Shown here: piece after piece, positions 7,881 to 16,963 of the stretch | Position numbering within the stretch: position 1 is the stretch's first letter | Layout: every line of letters starts with the position of its first letter | DNA from: DASSUW01 sp963789005 | GTDB taxonomy: Bacteria > Actinomycetota > Thermoleophilia > Solirubrobacterales > Solirubrobacteraceae | Length of the DNA: 64,000 nt | Direction of reading: 5' to 3' | Assembly (NCBI GenBank): GCA_963789005.1 | Contig: CAWBIZ010000011.1 | Span: 310,001-374,000, forward strand | Translations under genes and position numbers: made by a program | Notes under the pieces: generated by a model | The model's database searches: none | What the model saw: the letters and a program-made list of their open reading frames with translations, nothing else | Told to the model about the DNA's origin: nothing

Positions 7881-9083
7881 ATGCTGATCATCAGCGAACA
7901 GTTCCACGCCTCCGACCGCGGTCGGCAGCGCCAGGGCAACGAGGACAACTTCTTCGTGCGCTCGCCGCTGTTCGTGGTCGCCGACGGCATGGGCGGCGCG
8001 CAGGCGGGCGAGGTGGCCTCGCAGATGGCGGTCGACTCGTTCGACCAGGGCCTGCCCGACGGCACGCCGGCGGAGGGCCTGACCCAGCTCGTCGAGGCCG
8101 CCAACCGCGCCATCCACGAGCGCTCGCAGAGCGACGCCCAGCGCGCCGGCATGGGGACGACCGTGACCGCCGCGTACGTCGGCGAGGACGACGTGACGAT
8201 CGCGCACGTGGGCGACTCGCGCGCCTACCTGCTGCGCGACGGCGACCTGATCCGGCTCACGCGCGACCACTCGCTGGTGGGCGAGCTGGTGGAGCGCGGC
8301 AAGCTGACCGAGGAGCAGGCCGAGACGCACCCGCAGCGCTCGGTGATCACGCGCGCGCTCGGCCCCGAGCCCGACGTGGCGGTCGACGTCAAGGCCTACC
8401 ACGCACGCGGCGGCGACCGCTTCCTGCTGTGCTCGGACGGCCTGACCTCGATGATCCCCGAGGCGCGCGTGAAGCAGATCCTCGAGGGCACGGAAGCGCT
8501 CGAGCAGGCCGGCCGCGAGCTGATCGCCGCTGCCAACGACGCCGGCGGGCGCGACAACATCACGGTGCTGCTGTTCCGGCTCGAGGAGGTCGCGGCCGCG
8601 ACGGGGTCTGAGGCGGGCGAGACCGCCGAGGTCGAGGCCGTCAGCGAGCACCAGGGCGCGGCGACGATGACGCTCCCCGCGGTGAGCGAGACCGAGGCGC
8701 CGCCCAAGCGGCCCGCCGAGCCGATCGCCGAGGCGCCGCCGCCCGCCGCCGAGCCTCCGCGCAAGCGCCGTCGCCGCAGGGTCCCCGGCGCGCTGATCGC
8801 GCTGCTGATCGTGGTCGCGATCGTCGGCGCGGCGCTGTGGACGGCCTCGCGCGCGGTCTACTTCGTGGGCGTCGACGACGAGAGCCAGGTCGTGACGATC
8901 TACCGCGGGCTGCCCTACGAGCTGCCGTTCGGCATCGAGCTCTACGGCAGGTACTACCCGTCCGGCGTCAGCCTCGCCCAGGTGCCCACCGCGCGCCGCG
9001 ACACGTTCACCGACCACAAGCTGCGGTCGAAGGACGACGCCGAGGATCTCGTCCGGCAGCTCGAGCGCGGGCAAATCGAATGA
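7881..9083 (+). CDS. pstP: PP2C-family serine/threonine phosphatase
   Basis: 400-residue membrane-anchored protein phosphatase that reverses Ser/Thr kinase signalling. The PP2C domain (residues 1-~240) carries the metal-binding motifs GNEDN, VADGMGG, GDSRAYLL, CSDGLT and GGRDNITVL. An acidic, Pro/Ala-rich juxtamembrane linker leads to a transmembrane helix near 300-320 and an extracytoplasmic tail of ~75 residues. Length and layout match mycobacterial PstP. It follows fhaB after 70 bp and precedes rodA, as in other actinobacteria. Confidence 0.95.
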   Translation: MLIISEQFHASDRGRQRQGNEDNFFVRSPLFVVADGMGGAQAGEVASQMAVDSFDQGLPDGTPAEGLTQLVEAANRAIHERSQSDAQRAGMGTTVTAAYVGEDDVTIAHVGDSRAYLLRDGDLIRLTRDHSLVGELVERGKLTEEQAETHPQRSVITRALGPEPDVAVDVKAYHARGGDRFLLCSDGLTSMIPEARVKQILEGTEALEQAGRELIAAANDAGGRDNITVLLFRLEEVAAATGSEAGETAEVEAVSEHQGAATMTLPAVSETEAPPKRPAEPIAEAPPPAAEPPRKRRRRRVPGALIALLIVVAIVGAALWTASRAVYFVGVDDESQVVTIYRGLPYELPFGIELYGRYYPSGVSLAQVPTARRDTFTDHKLRSKDDAEDLVRQLERGQIE

Positions 9084-9126
9084 TGGCGGCGCCGGGTTCG
9101 ATCGTGGCGATGGGGGCGAGACGACC

Positions 9127-10473
9127 ATGCGGAGCAGACGAGTGAGTGCTCGCAACCGCGAGCTGCTGGCCCTCCTCCCCGCCTCGCTCCTCCTCACCGC
9201 CGGCTTCGCGGCGATCTTCATCCAGACGTCCGAGACGCTGTCCGACGTCTCGCTCACCTACGGCGCGATCTTCCTCGGCCTCTGCTTCGCGGGCCACATC
9301 TTCCTGCGCGCGATGCTGCCGCACTCCGACCCGTACATGTTCCCGCTGGTCGCCGTGCTGGCGTGCTTCGGGCTCGTCGTCATCTACCGGATCGACGAGG
9401 AGCTCGCGCGCGAGCAGGCGCAGTGGTTCGTGCTCGGCCTCGCGCTGTTCGCCGCCACGATCCTGCTGCTGCGCGACCTGCGGATCCTCGAGCGCTACCG
9501 CTACACGATCGCGCTCGCCGGTCTCTTCCTGCTCTTCCTGCCACGCGTGCCGGGGATCGGGGAGCAGGTCAACGGCGCCTACCTCGGCGTCGCCGTCGGG
9601 CCGATCTCGTTCCAGCCGGCCGAGTTCGGCAAGATCGCGATCATCATCTTCCTGGCGTCGTACCTGCGCGACACGCGGCAGGTGCTGGTCCAGGGCTCGC
9701 GCCGCTTCCTGGGGGTCACGATCCCGCCGCTGAAGCACTTCGGCCCGCTGCTCGTGGTCTGGGGAGCCGCGATGTTCATGCTCGTGTTCATCCGCGACCT
9801 CGGGTCGTCGCTGATGTACTTCGGCGGCTTCCTGGCGCTGCTCTACGTCGCCACCAACCGGCTCTCGTTCGTGACCATGGGGATGGGGCTGTTCGCGCTC
9901 GGGGCGTGGTTCATGGCCTCGACGGTCGGCCACGTGCAGGACCGGATCGACATCTGGCTCGACCCGTTCAACCCGGTATACCTCGAGCGCGAGACAGGCG
10001 GCTCGTACCAGATCGCCCAGTCGATGTTCGCCCAGGCCGACGGCGGGCTGTTCGGCACCGGTCTCGGCGGCTCGCTGCTGCGCGGGCCGGGCGGCGAGTC
10101 GCTGATCCCCGCGCCGCACACCGACCTCATCTACGCGGTCATCACGAGCGAGCTCGGCCTCGTGGGCGCGTGCGGGCTGATCCTCGTCTACATGCTGCTC
10201 GCCGAGCGCGGCTTCCGCACGGCGATGCTGGCCTCGGACTCGTTCTCCAAGCTGCTCGCGGCCGGCCTGAGCGCGGTCTTCGCGCTGCAGGTGTTCGTGA
10301 TCGTCGGCGGCGTCACGCGCGTGATCCCGCTGACCGGCGTGACGCTGCCGTTCGTCTCCTACGGCGGCTCGTCGATCCTCGCGAACTTCGTGCTGCTCGC
10401 GCTGCTGCTGCTCGTCTCCGACCGCGCGCGCCGCCCCGTCGGCGGCGGCGCCGGAAGGCGTGGCCTGCGGTGA
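9127..10473 (+). CDS. rodA: RodA/FtsW/SpoVE-family peptidoglycan polymerase
   Basis: 448-residue polytopic SEDS protein (about ten membrane helices) that polymerises lipid II into glycan strands with its cognate class B PBP. Family motifs are visible: NGAYLGVAVGPISFQPAEFGK, with the essential region around the conserved acidic and lysine residues, and the C-terminal PLTGVTLPFVSYGGSS. The start ATG at 9127 follows pstP by 43 bp; another in-frame start a few codons later cannot be excluded. Its stop overlaps the pbpA start (GTGA), which indicates coupled synthesis of the SEDS/PBP pair. Confidence 0.95.
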   Translation: MRSRRVSARNRELLALLPASLLLTAGFAAIFIQTSETLSDVSLTYGAIFLGLCFAGHIFLRAMLPHSDPYMFPLVAVLACFGLVVIYRIDEELAREQAQWFVLGLALFAATILLLRDLRILERYRYTIALAGLFLLFLPRVPGIGEQVNGAYLGVAVGPISFQPAEFGKIAIIIFLASYLRDTRQVLVQGSRRFLGVTIPPLKHFGPLLVVWGAAMFMLVFIRDLGSSLMYFGGFLALLYVATNRLSFVTMGMGLFALGAWFMASTVGHVQDRIDIWLDPFNPVYLERETGGSYQIAQSMFAQADGGLFGTGLGGSLLRGPGGESLIPAPHTDLIYAVITSELGLVGACGLILVYMLLAERGFRTAMLASDSFSKLLAAGLSAVFALQVFVIVGGVTRVIPLTGVTLPFVSYGGSSILANFVLLALLLLVSDRARRPVGGGAGRRGLR

Positions 10474-11849
10474 ACACACCGGTCGTCCGCTTGTTCGCGC
10501 TCGTGGTCGTGCTGTTCGGCGTGCTCGTGGCGTTCACGTCGCGCTGGACGGTGTTCGAGGCCGAGGCCCTGCGCGAGAACCCCAACAACCGGCGCCTGCT
10601 GTTCCAGGAGCAGCTGATCAAGCGCGGCGTGATCCGCACGACCGAGGGTGACGTCATCGCCGGCAACCGCTCGCTCCCGCGCGAGCGCTTCGAGCGCCGC
10701 TATCCCGCCGGCGAGCTGTTCTCGCACCCCCTGGGCTACACGTCGCTCGAACGCGGCCGGATCGGGCTCGAGGAGTTCTACAACGACCCGCTCACCGGCC
10801 GCCGCACCGACGCGATCGGGGCGCTCGAGCGGCTGCTCGGCCCGCAGAAGATCGGCGACGACCTGCGCACGACGCTGTCCGCGCGCGCCCAGGAGGTCGC
10901 CTACGACGGCCTCGCCGACCGTCGCGGTGCGGTCGTCGCGCTCGACGTCGAGACGGGCGGCGTCCGCGTGATGGCCGCCACGCCGACCTTCGACCCGAGC
11001 GATCCGGCGAGCGCCGAGACGTTCAACCGCGCCACCCAGGCTCGGCTCCCGCCCGGCTCGACGATGAAGGTCGTCACCGCGGCGGCCGCGCTCGACTCCG
11101 GGCGCTTCCGCCCCGACTCGCCGGTCGACGGCAGCAACGGCAAGGAGATCTCCGGCACGCCGCTGGACAACTTCGCCGGCCGCGACTTCGGCACCGTCGA
11201 CCTGGCGACGGCGCTGACCAACTCCGTCAACACCGCATGGGCCTCGGTCGCCGAGACGCTCGGCAAGGAGACGATGGGCGAGTACATGCGCAAGTTCGGG
11301 TTCTTCGAGGACCCGCCCATGGACTACCCGGACGAGCAGATGGTGGCGAGCGGGGAGTTCGGTCCGCGCGGCCGGCTGCTCTCGCCCACCTCCGACCAGA
11401 TCGACGTCGGCCGGATGGCGATCGGGCAGGACAAGCTCCAGGTCACGCCGCTGCAGATGGCGACGGTCGCGCAGACGGTGGCCAACGGCGGCGTGCGGAT
11501 GGAGCCGCGGCTGGTGGAGAAGATCGTCGATCCCGACGGCCGGACGATCGACGAGCCGCTGCCCGAGGAGGCCGAGCGCGTGATGTCCGAGGACAACGCG
11601 GACGCGCTCGCGAGCATGATGCGCAACGTCGTCGAGCAGGGCACCGGCACGGCCGCCCAGCTCGAGGGCGTCGACGTGGCGGGCAAGACCGGCACCGCCG
11701 AGGTCGGCGACGGGAGCGACAACCTGTGGTTCATCGGCTTCACCGACCAGGTGGCGGTCGCGGTGATGCTCGAGCGCCAGACCGGCGGGACGGGCGGGGG
11801 CAACGCCGCGCCGATCGCCGCCGACGTCCTGCGGGCGCTGGGGGAGTGA
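10470..11849 (+). CDS. pbpA: Class B penicillin-binding protein (transpeptidase)
   Basis: 459-residue membrane-anchored D,D-transpeptidase that cross-links peptidoglycan with RodA. An N-terminal helix (about residues 5-25) and a dimerisation-type domain precede the transpeptidase domain. Catalytic motifs are S197-TMK (SxxK), SVN at 252-254 (SxN) and KTG at 406-408. The GTG start at 10470 is fixed by the 4-nt overlap with the rodA stop. The compact length, without PASTA repeats, is typical of actinobacterial PbpA. The stop is one base before the pknB start. Confidence 0.95.
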   Translation: MNTPVVRLFALVVVLFGVLVAFTSRWTVFEAEALRENPNNRRLLFQEQLIKRGVIRTTEGDVIAGNRSLPRERFERRYPAGELFSHPLGYTSLERGRIGLEEFYNDPLTGRRTDAIGALERLLGPQKIGDDLRTTLSARAQEVAYDGLADRRGAVVALDVETGGVRVMAATPTFDPSDPASAETFNRATQARLPPGSTMKVVTAAAALDSGRFRPDSPVDGSNGKEISGTPLDNFAGRDFGTVDLATALTNSVNTAWASVAETLGKETMGEYMRKFGFFEDPPMDYPDEQMVASGEFGPRGRLLSPTSDQIDVGRMAIGQDKLQVTPLQMATVAQTVANGGVRMEPRLVEKIVDPDGRTIDEPLPEEAERVMSEDNADALASMMRNVVEQGTGTAAQLEGVDVAGKTGTAEVGDGSDNLWFIGFTDQVAVAVMLERQTGGTGGGNAAPIAADVLRALGE

Positions 11850-11850
11850 C

Positions 11851-13666
11851 GTGAGCCCCACCCGCGTCGAGCGCGACACCGTGATCGACGGCCGCTACCG
11901 CGTGCTCAAGCGGTTGGGGGCCGGCGGGATGGCCGAGGTCTACTGCGTCGAGGACCAGCAGCTCGGCCGCCGGGTGGCGCTCAAGCTCCTGCACCGCCGG
12001 TTCGCCGACGACGAGCAGTTCGTCGAGCGCTTTCGCCGCGAGGCCTCGAGCGCGGCCGGCCTCTCGCACCCCAACATCGTCGGCATCTTCGACCGCGGCG
12101 AGTGGGACGGCACCTACTACATCGCGATGGAGTTCGTCGAGGGGCGGACGCTGAAGGACATCATCCGCGAGCGCGGGCCGGCGCCGCCCGAGGCCTCCGC
12201 CGACATCACGCTCCAGATCCTGCGCGCGGCGCGCTTCGCCCACAAGCGCGGCATCGTGCACCGCGACATCAAGCCCCACAACGTGCTGATCGACACCGAG
12301 GGCCGCGTGCGCGTGACCGACTTCGGGATCGCCCGCGCCGGGGTGTCGGACATGACGGAGACCGGCTCGGTGATGGGGACGGCGCAGTACCTCTCGCCCG
12401 AGCAGGCCCAGGGCAAGCCCGTCGACGCCCGCTCGGACCTCTACTCGATCGGCATCGTGCTCTACGAGCTGCTCACGGGACGCGTGCCGTTCGACGCCGA
12501 GTCCCCGGTCAGCGTCGCGTTGATGCAGGTGTCCGAGACCCCCGTGCCGCCGATGGAGCTCAACCCCGAGGTCCCGCCGGCGCTCGACGCGGTGACGCTG
12601 CGGGCGATGGCGAAGGACCCCGAGCGCCGCTACCAGGACGCCGACGAGTTCATCGCCGCGCTCGAGTCGGCGCGCTCGGCGCCGATGGAGATCCTCCCAC
12701 CGCCGCCGGTGGTGGTCGAGGAGGTCTTCGAGGAGGAGGAGCCCGGCCGCCGCTGGTGGGCGTGGCTGCTGGCGCTGCTGGCGCTGGCCGCGATCGCGGT
12801 CGGCCTGTGGCTGCTGCTGCGCCCCGAGCAGCTGACCGTGCCACGGGTGGTCGGCCTGCGCTCGGCGACGGCCTCGCAGATCGTCAAGAACCGCGGCTTC
12901 CGCGTCGAGGTCGTGAACGTCGCCAACGCGGACGTCGAGCGCGACCGCGTCGCGGCCCAGAGCCCGCTGCCTAACACCCGAGGCGCCCGAGGGCTCGGTC
13001 GTCGAGCTGACGGTTTCCACCGGCCCGGGGGAGGCGCCTGTGCCCCAGCTCGCGGGGCAGCCGCGCCGGCAGGCCGAGGAGCGGCTGCGCGACGCCGGCT
13101 TCGAGCCGCAGGTGGAGCGCACGTTCTCCGACACCGTGCCGCGCGGGCGCGTGATCGCGACCACGCCGGCCGGCGGCACGACGATCGAGGTCGGCAGCAC
13201 GGTGATCCTCGACGTCTCGCGCGGCCGCGAGCAGGTCGAGGTGCCCGACGTCGTCGGCGAGAGCGAGGACAGCGCGCGCGACGAGCTCCAGGGCGCCGGG
13301 CTGCGCGTCGGCGAGGTGACCGAGGAGGCGTCGGAGGAGGAGCCCGGCACGGTGATCGAGCAGTCGCCCGCCAGCGGCGAGCAGGTCGCGCGCGGGGAGC
13401 CCGTCGACCTCGTCATCGCCCAGGCCGTGGCGGTTCCCGACGTCGTCGACTCGACCGAGGAGGAGGCGACGGCGACGCTCGAGGAGGCCGGCTTCGAGGT
13501 GCGCGTGCGCGAGCAGGTGGTCACCGACGAGGCCGAGGACGGCGTGGTGCTCGACCAGAGCCCGGCGCCCGATGAGGAGCGCCGGCAGGGCTCGCGCGTG
13601 ACGATCGTCGTCGGCCGCCTGGACCCCGCCGCCACCCCGACGCCGACCCCGACCGCGACGCCGTGA
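11851..13666 (+). CDS. pknB: PASTA-domain serine/threonine kinase PknB, interrupted by a +1 frameshift
   Basis: Membrane kinase that senses muropeptides/lipid II and phosphorylates wall-synthesis and FHA proteins. The kinase domain spans residues ~12-280 (GAGGMAEVY, Lys45, HRDIKPHN at 137-, DFG, SPEQA), with a transmembrane helix near 305-325. Four extracellular PASTA repeats begin LTVPRVVGL, APVPQLAGQ, VEVPDVVGE and VAVPDVVDS. The frame breaks in the first PASTA repeat: after AAC ACC at 12973-12978 there is an extra C (run CCC, 12977-12979). Dropping it restores EAPEGSVVELTVSTGPG and an uninterrupted 604-residue protein ending at 13666. As written, the kinase half would run into unrelated sequence. 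The intact downstream PASTA coding and the GTGA overlap with ddl favour a sequencing error or a very recent mutation. Confidence 0.9.
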
Positions 13667-14652
13667 GGGTCGTCGTCCTCGGCGGCGGCCGCTCGTCCGA
13701 GCACGAGGTCTCGCAGAGCTCGGCCGCGTTCGTGCGCGCGGCGGTCGCGGCGGCCGGGCACGAGGTCGTGGCGGTGACCATCGAGCGCTCGGGCGCGTGG
13801 ACGCGCGACGGCGAGGAGCTTGCGCTGGCGCCCGGCGGCGGGCTGCTCGAGGCCGACGCCGCGTTCCCGGTCCTGCACGGCCCGTTCGGCGAGGACGGCA
13901 CGGTGCAGGGGCTGCTCGAGCTGCTCGACGTGCCCTACGTGGGCGCCGGCGTGCTCGCCTCGGCGCTGTGCATGGACAAGGTCGTGTTCAAGGAGGTGCT
14001 GGCCGCCGGCGCCGTTCCGCAGGTCGCGTACGCGGCGGTCCGCGAGCACCGCTGGCGGGCCGAGCCGGCCGCCGTGCGGGCCGAGCTGGCGGTGCTGGGC
14101 ACCCCGGTGTTCGTCAAGCCCGCGCGGCTCGGCTCCTCGGTCGGGATCCACAAGGTGTGGTCCGAGGCCGAGCTGACCGCCGCGCTCGACGACGCGTTCG
14201 GCCACGACCCGCTGGTGATCGTCGAGGGCTTCTCGAGCGGGATGGAGGTCGAGTGCTCGGTGCTCGGGCTCGACGACCCCGAGGCGTCGGTGCCCGGCGA
14301 GATCGTGGTGCTCAAGGGCGACTGGTACGACTACGAGGCGAAGTACACCGACGGCGGGATGGAGCTCGTCGTCCCGGCCCGCGTGCCGGAGCACGTGCGC
14401 GAGGAGGTGCGGCGGCTGGCGGTCGACACGTTCGTGCGCGTGGGCTGCGCCGGGCTCGCCCGCGTGGACTTCTTCGTCGAGGGAGAGCACGTGCTCGTCA
14501 ACGAGCTCAACACGATGCCCGGCTTCACGCAGACGAGCGTGTACCCGAAGCTGTGGGAGGCGTCAGGCCTCGACGGCCCGGCGCTCGTCGACCGCCTGCT
14601 CACGCTCGCGCTCGAGCGCTACGCGGCCGAGCGCGCCGGCCACGCCTTCTAG
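13663..14652 (+). CDS. ddl: D-alanine--D-alanine ligase
   Basis: 329-residue ATP-grasp ligase making the D-Ala-D-Ala dipeptide for peptidoglycan precursors. Visible family features are GGRSSEHEVSQSSA at the N-terminus, the substrate/ATP-binding stretch FPVLHGPFGEDGTVQGLLEL, KPARLGSSVGIHKV, and the Mg-binding end LARVDFFV...LVNELNTMPGFTQ. The GTG start overlaps the pknB stop (GTGA), placing it last in the fhaA-to-ddl operon. It is convergent with the kinase gene ending at 14666. Confidence 0.95.
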   Translation: MRVVVLGGGRSSEHEVSQSSAAFVRAAVAAAGHEVVAVTIERSGAWTRDGEELALAPGGGLLEADAAFPVLHGPFGEDGTVQGLLELLDVPYVGAGVLASALCMDKVVFKEVLAAGAVPQVAYAAVREHRWRAEPAAVRAELAVLGTPVFVKPARLGSSVGIHKVWSEAELTAALDDAFGHDPLVIVEGFSSGMEVECSVLGLDDPEASVPGEIVVLKGDWYDYEAKYTDGGMELVVPARVPEHVREEVRRLAVDTFVRVGCAGLARVDFFVEGEHVLVNELNTMPGFTQTSVYPKLWEASGLDGPALVDRLLTLALERYAAERAGHAF

Positions 14653-14665
14653 AGGGGCCGGACCT

Positions 14666-16183
14666 CTATCTGGCCTCTTCGCGGGCGAAGAGGGCGAGCT
14701 CGCCGATCTCGACGCGCTCGCCGTCCGGCGGGAGCGCCGTGATCCAGACCAGGTAGTAGCGGTAGCGGCGATCGGCGTCGAGGCGGAAGCGCTGGTCGTC
14801 GGACCGCACGACGCCGCCGCCGAGGCGCGTCCAGCCGTCCTCGATCGACTCCGGCACAGGCCCGCCGCCGGCGCCGTAGATCTCCGCCCGCCAGCCGGGC
14901 TTCGGGGTCTGGACCTCGATCCGCACGGCCTCGACACCGGGCTTGGCGTCGAGGTAGATGCCGACGCCGGACTTGTTCGAGCCCTCGAGCCCGGAGGTGT
15001 AGCCCTCGGTGTCCCAGATCGTGCCGGGGTTGCGGTCGACGACCAGCGGCGTCTCGCCCGAGTGCTCCTCGTCGTCGCCCAGCGGGTCGTAGTCGCTGGC
15101 GGACGCGCGGGCCAGCGAGACCACCGACTCGCCCTCGGGTGCCTGGATCGCGCCCGCCCCGGTCCCGCGCTGCGTGCGGTCGACGCCCTCCTTGAACAGG
15201 AACGCCGCCACGCCGGCCACCGCGGCGATCGCGAGCACGATGCCGAGCAGCGGCAGCGGGTGGCGCATGCGGAACGGCAGCCGCCGGCGCGCGGACGGCG
15301 GCAGCGTGCGCAGGACCGCGGTCGCCTCCCCGGTCGAGTGACCGGCGCGCGCGGCCTCGATCGCGAGCGCCTCCTCGAGGTCGGCGACGAGCGCCACGAT
15401 GCTCGGATAGCGGCGGTCGAGGTCCTTGTCGGTCATCCGGTCGATGACCGACGCCAGCGTGGCGGACGCCTCGGGGCGCCTGCTCTGAAGGTCCGGCAGG
15501 TCCTCGCGCACGTGCTTCATCGCCACGGAGACCTGCGTCTCGCCGTGGAACGGCACGTCGCCGGTGAGCATCTCGAACAGCACCACGCCGAGCGAGTAGA
15601 TGTCGGTCCGCCCGTCGACGTCGTGGCCGAGCGCCTGCTCGGGAGAGACGTAGTCGGTGGTGCCGAGCACGCGGCCGTCGGCGGTCAGCCCGTCCTGGTC
15701 GAGCGTCCGGGCGATCCCGAAGTCCGTCACCTTGGCCGAGCCCTCGGCGTCGATCAGCACGTTCTGCGGCTTGACGTCGCGGTGGACGATGTGGCGCGAG
15801 TGCGCGGACCCGAGCGCGCGCGCGATCTCGATCGCGTAGGCGATCGCCTCGTCCATCGGCAGCCGGCCCAGGCGGCGGATGCGGTCCTTGAGCGTCTCGC
15901 CCTCGACGTACTCGAACACGATGTAGGGCCGGCCTTCGTCCTCGCCGGCGTCGATCACGCCGACGATGTGCGGATGCGAGAGCTGGGCGACGGCGCGCGC
16001 CTCGCGGCGGAAGCGCTCGAGCTGGTCGGAGTCCGACGCGATCTCGCGGTGCATGAGCTTGATCGCCACGCGTCGCTCGAGCGTCTGGTCGAGGGCGAGG
16101 TAGACGGTCGACATCCCGCCGGCCCCGATCTGGGCGTCCAGCCGGTAGCGGCCGTTGAGCTGCATCCCCACGAGCGTGCTCAT
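14666..16183 (-). CDS. Serine/threonine protein kinase with extracytoplasmic galactose-binding-like domain
   Basis: 505 residues. The kinase domain (about 10-270) has GAGGMSTVY, IKLMHREI with the catalytic lysine, HRDVKPQNVL, DFGIART and SPEQALGH. A transmembrane helix follows at ~310-330. The C-terminal ~150 residues outside the membrane read as a discoidin/galactose-binding-like beta-sandwich (DPLGDDEEHSGETPLVVDRN, TIWDTEGY, GVGIYLDAKPGVEAVRIEV), resembling the extracellular domain of MviN-type actinobacterial kinases. The start ATG at 16183 has GAGG just upstream; longer open frame upstream belongs to the shadow of the DsbA-like gene. Only 24 bp separate this start from the divergent gene at 16208. 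Confidence 0.92.
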   Translation of the reverse strand: MSTLVGMQLNGRYRLDAQIGAGGMSTVYLALDQTLERRVAIKLMHREIASDSDQLERFRREARAVAQLSHPHIVGVIDAGEDEGRPYIVFEYVEGETLKDRIRRLGRLPMDEAIAYAIEIARALGSAHSRHIVHRDVKPQNVLIDAEGSAKVTDFGIARTLDQDGLTADGRVLGTTDYVSPEQALGHDVDGRTDIYSLGVVLFEMLTGDVPFHGETQVSVAMKHVREDLPDLQSRRPEASATLASVIDRMTDKDLDRRYPSIVALVADLEEALAIEAARAGHSTGEATAVLRTLPPSARRRLPFRMRHPLPLLGIVLAIAAVAGVAAFLFKEGVDRTQRGTGAGAIQAPEGESVVSLARASASDYDPLGDDEEHSGETPLVVDRNPGTIWDTEGYTSGLEGSNKSGVGIYLDAKPGVEAVRIEVQTPKPGWRAEIYGAGGGPVPESIEDGWTRLGGGVVRSDDQRFRLDADRRYRYYLVWITALPPDGERVEIGELALFAREEAR

Positions 16184-16207
16184 GTCCTCGGTCCTATTGT
16201 GGCCGAT

Positions 16208-16963
16208 GTGCGGCCGATCCCGGTCACCTTCTTCACCGATCCCTACTGCCCGTGGTCGTGGGCGGCGGAACCGGAGCTCCGTCGCCTCCAGGTCGAGTTC
16301 GGCGACCGGCTGGCGATCACCTTCGTGATCGTCGGGCTCCACCGCGCCATCGAGGCTCCGGATGCGGGCGCGTTGGCGCTCGCCACGCTCGACGCTGCGG
16401 CGGAGAGCGGCATGCCGGCGGACGCCCGCGTCTTCCTGCGCGACCCCCCGCGATCGACCCACCCGGCGGGCCTCGCGGTCTGCGCTGTGGCGGAGCAGGG
16501 CGATCCGGGCCCGTATCTCCGCCGCCTGCGCGAGGCGATCTTCCTCGAGGGCCGGCGGATGGACACGGCCGCCGCGTTGCTGGACGCCGCGCGGGAAACC
16601 GCCGGGCTCGACCTCGACCGCCTCCAGGTCGACCTGCAGTCGAACGCGATCGTCGAGCGCTTCGGCGCCGACGTCGAGCGCGGCCGCGGCGTCGACCCGC
16701 CGGCGTTCGCGGTCGATGGTGGCGAGCCGGTTCCCTACCAGCGGGTACGGGAGGCGGTGCTCGCGGCGGGGGCCGAGCCGGTCGCGGAGCGCCCGGACGT
16801 CGAGCACGCGCTACGTCGCTTCGGCGCGCTCGCCACCGCCGAGGTGGCGGCCGCGTGCGACCTGCCGCGCCCGCGCGCCGCGGCGGCGCTGTGGAACCTC
16901 GCGCTCGAGTGGCGCGTCACGCCGCAGCCCGTGCCCGGCGGGGAGCTCTGGGCCGCCGCCTAG
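16208..16963 (+). CDS. DsbA/FrnE-like thioredoxin-fold protein with winged-helix-like tail
   Basis: 251 residues, starting at GTG 16208. The N-terminus VTFFTDPYCPWSWAAEPELRRL is a thioredoxin-fold active site of the FrnE/HCCA-isomerase type, but with CPWS: the second redox cysteine is replaced by serine, so disulfide exchange by a CxxC mechanism is unlikely. A helical insertion and GVDPPAFAVDGG with the cis-Pro region follow. The last ~55 residues (RRFGALATAEVAAACDLPRP to the end) look like a small helix-turn-helix. The role is unknown; adaptor-like proteins of this fold exist. No signal peptide is seen. The divergent kinase start lies 24 bp away. Confidence 0.8.
   Translation: MRPIPVTFFTDPYCPWSWAAEPELRRLQVEFGDRLAITFVIVGLHRAIEAPDAGALALATLDAAAESGMPADARVFLRDPPRSTHPAGLAVCAVAEQGDPGPYLRRLREAIFLEGRRMDTAAALLDAARETAGLDLDRLQVDLQSNAIVERFGADVERGRGVDPPAFAVDGGEPVPYQRVREAVLAAGAEPVAERPDVEHALRRFGALATAEVAAACDLPRPRAAAALWNLALEWRVTPQPVPGGELWAAA

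Noticed and set aside
9085..9110. tRNA T-loop-like GGGTTCGATCG after pstP
   Set aside because: No acceptor, D or anticodon arms can be drawn around it.
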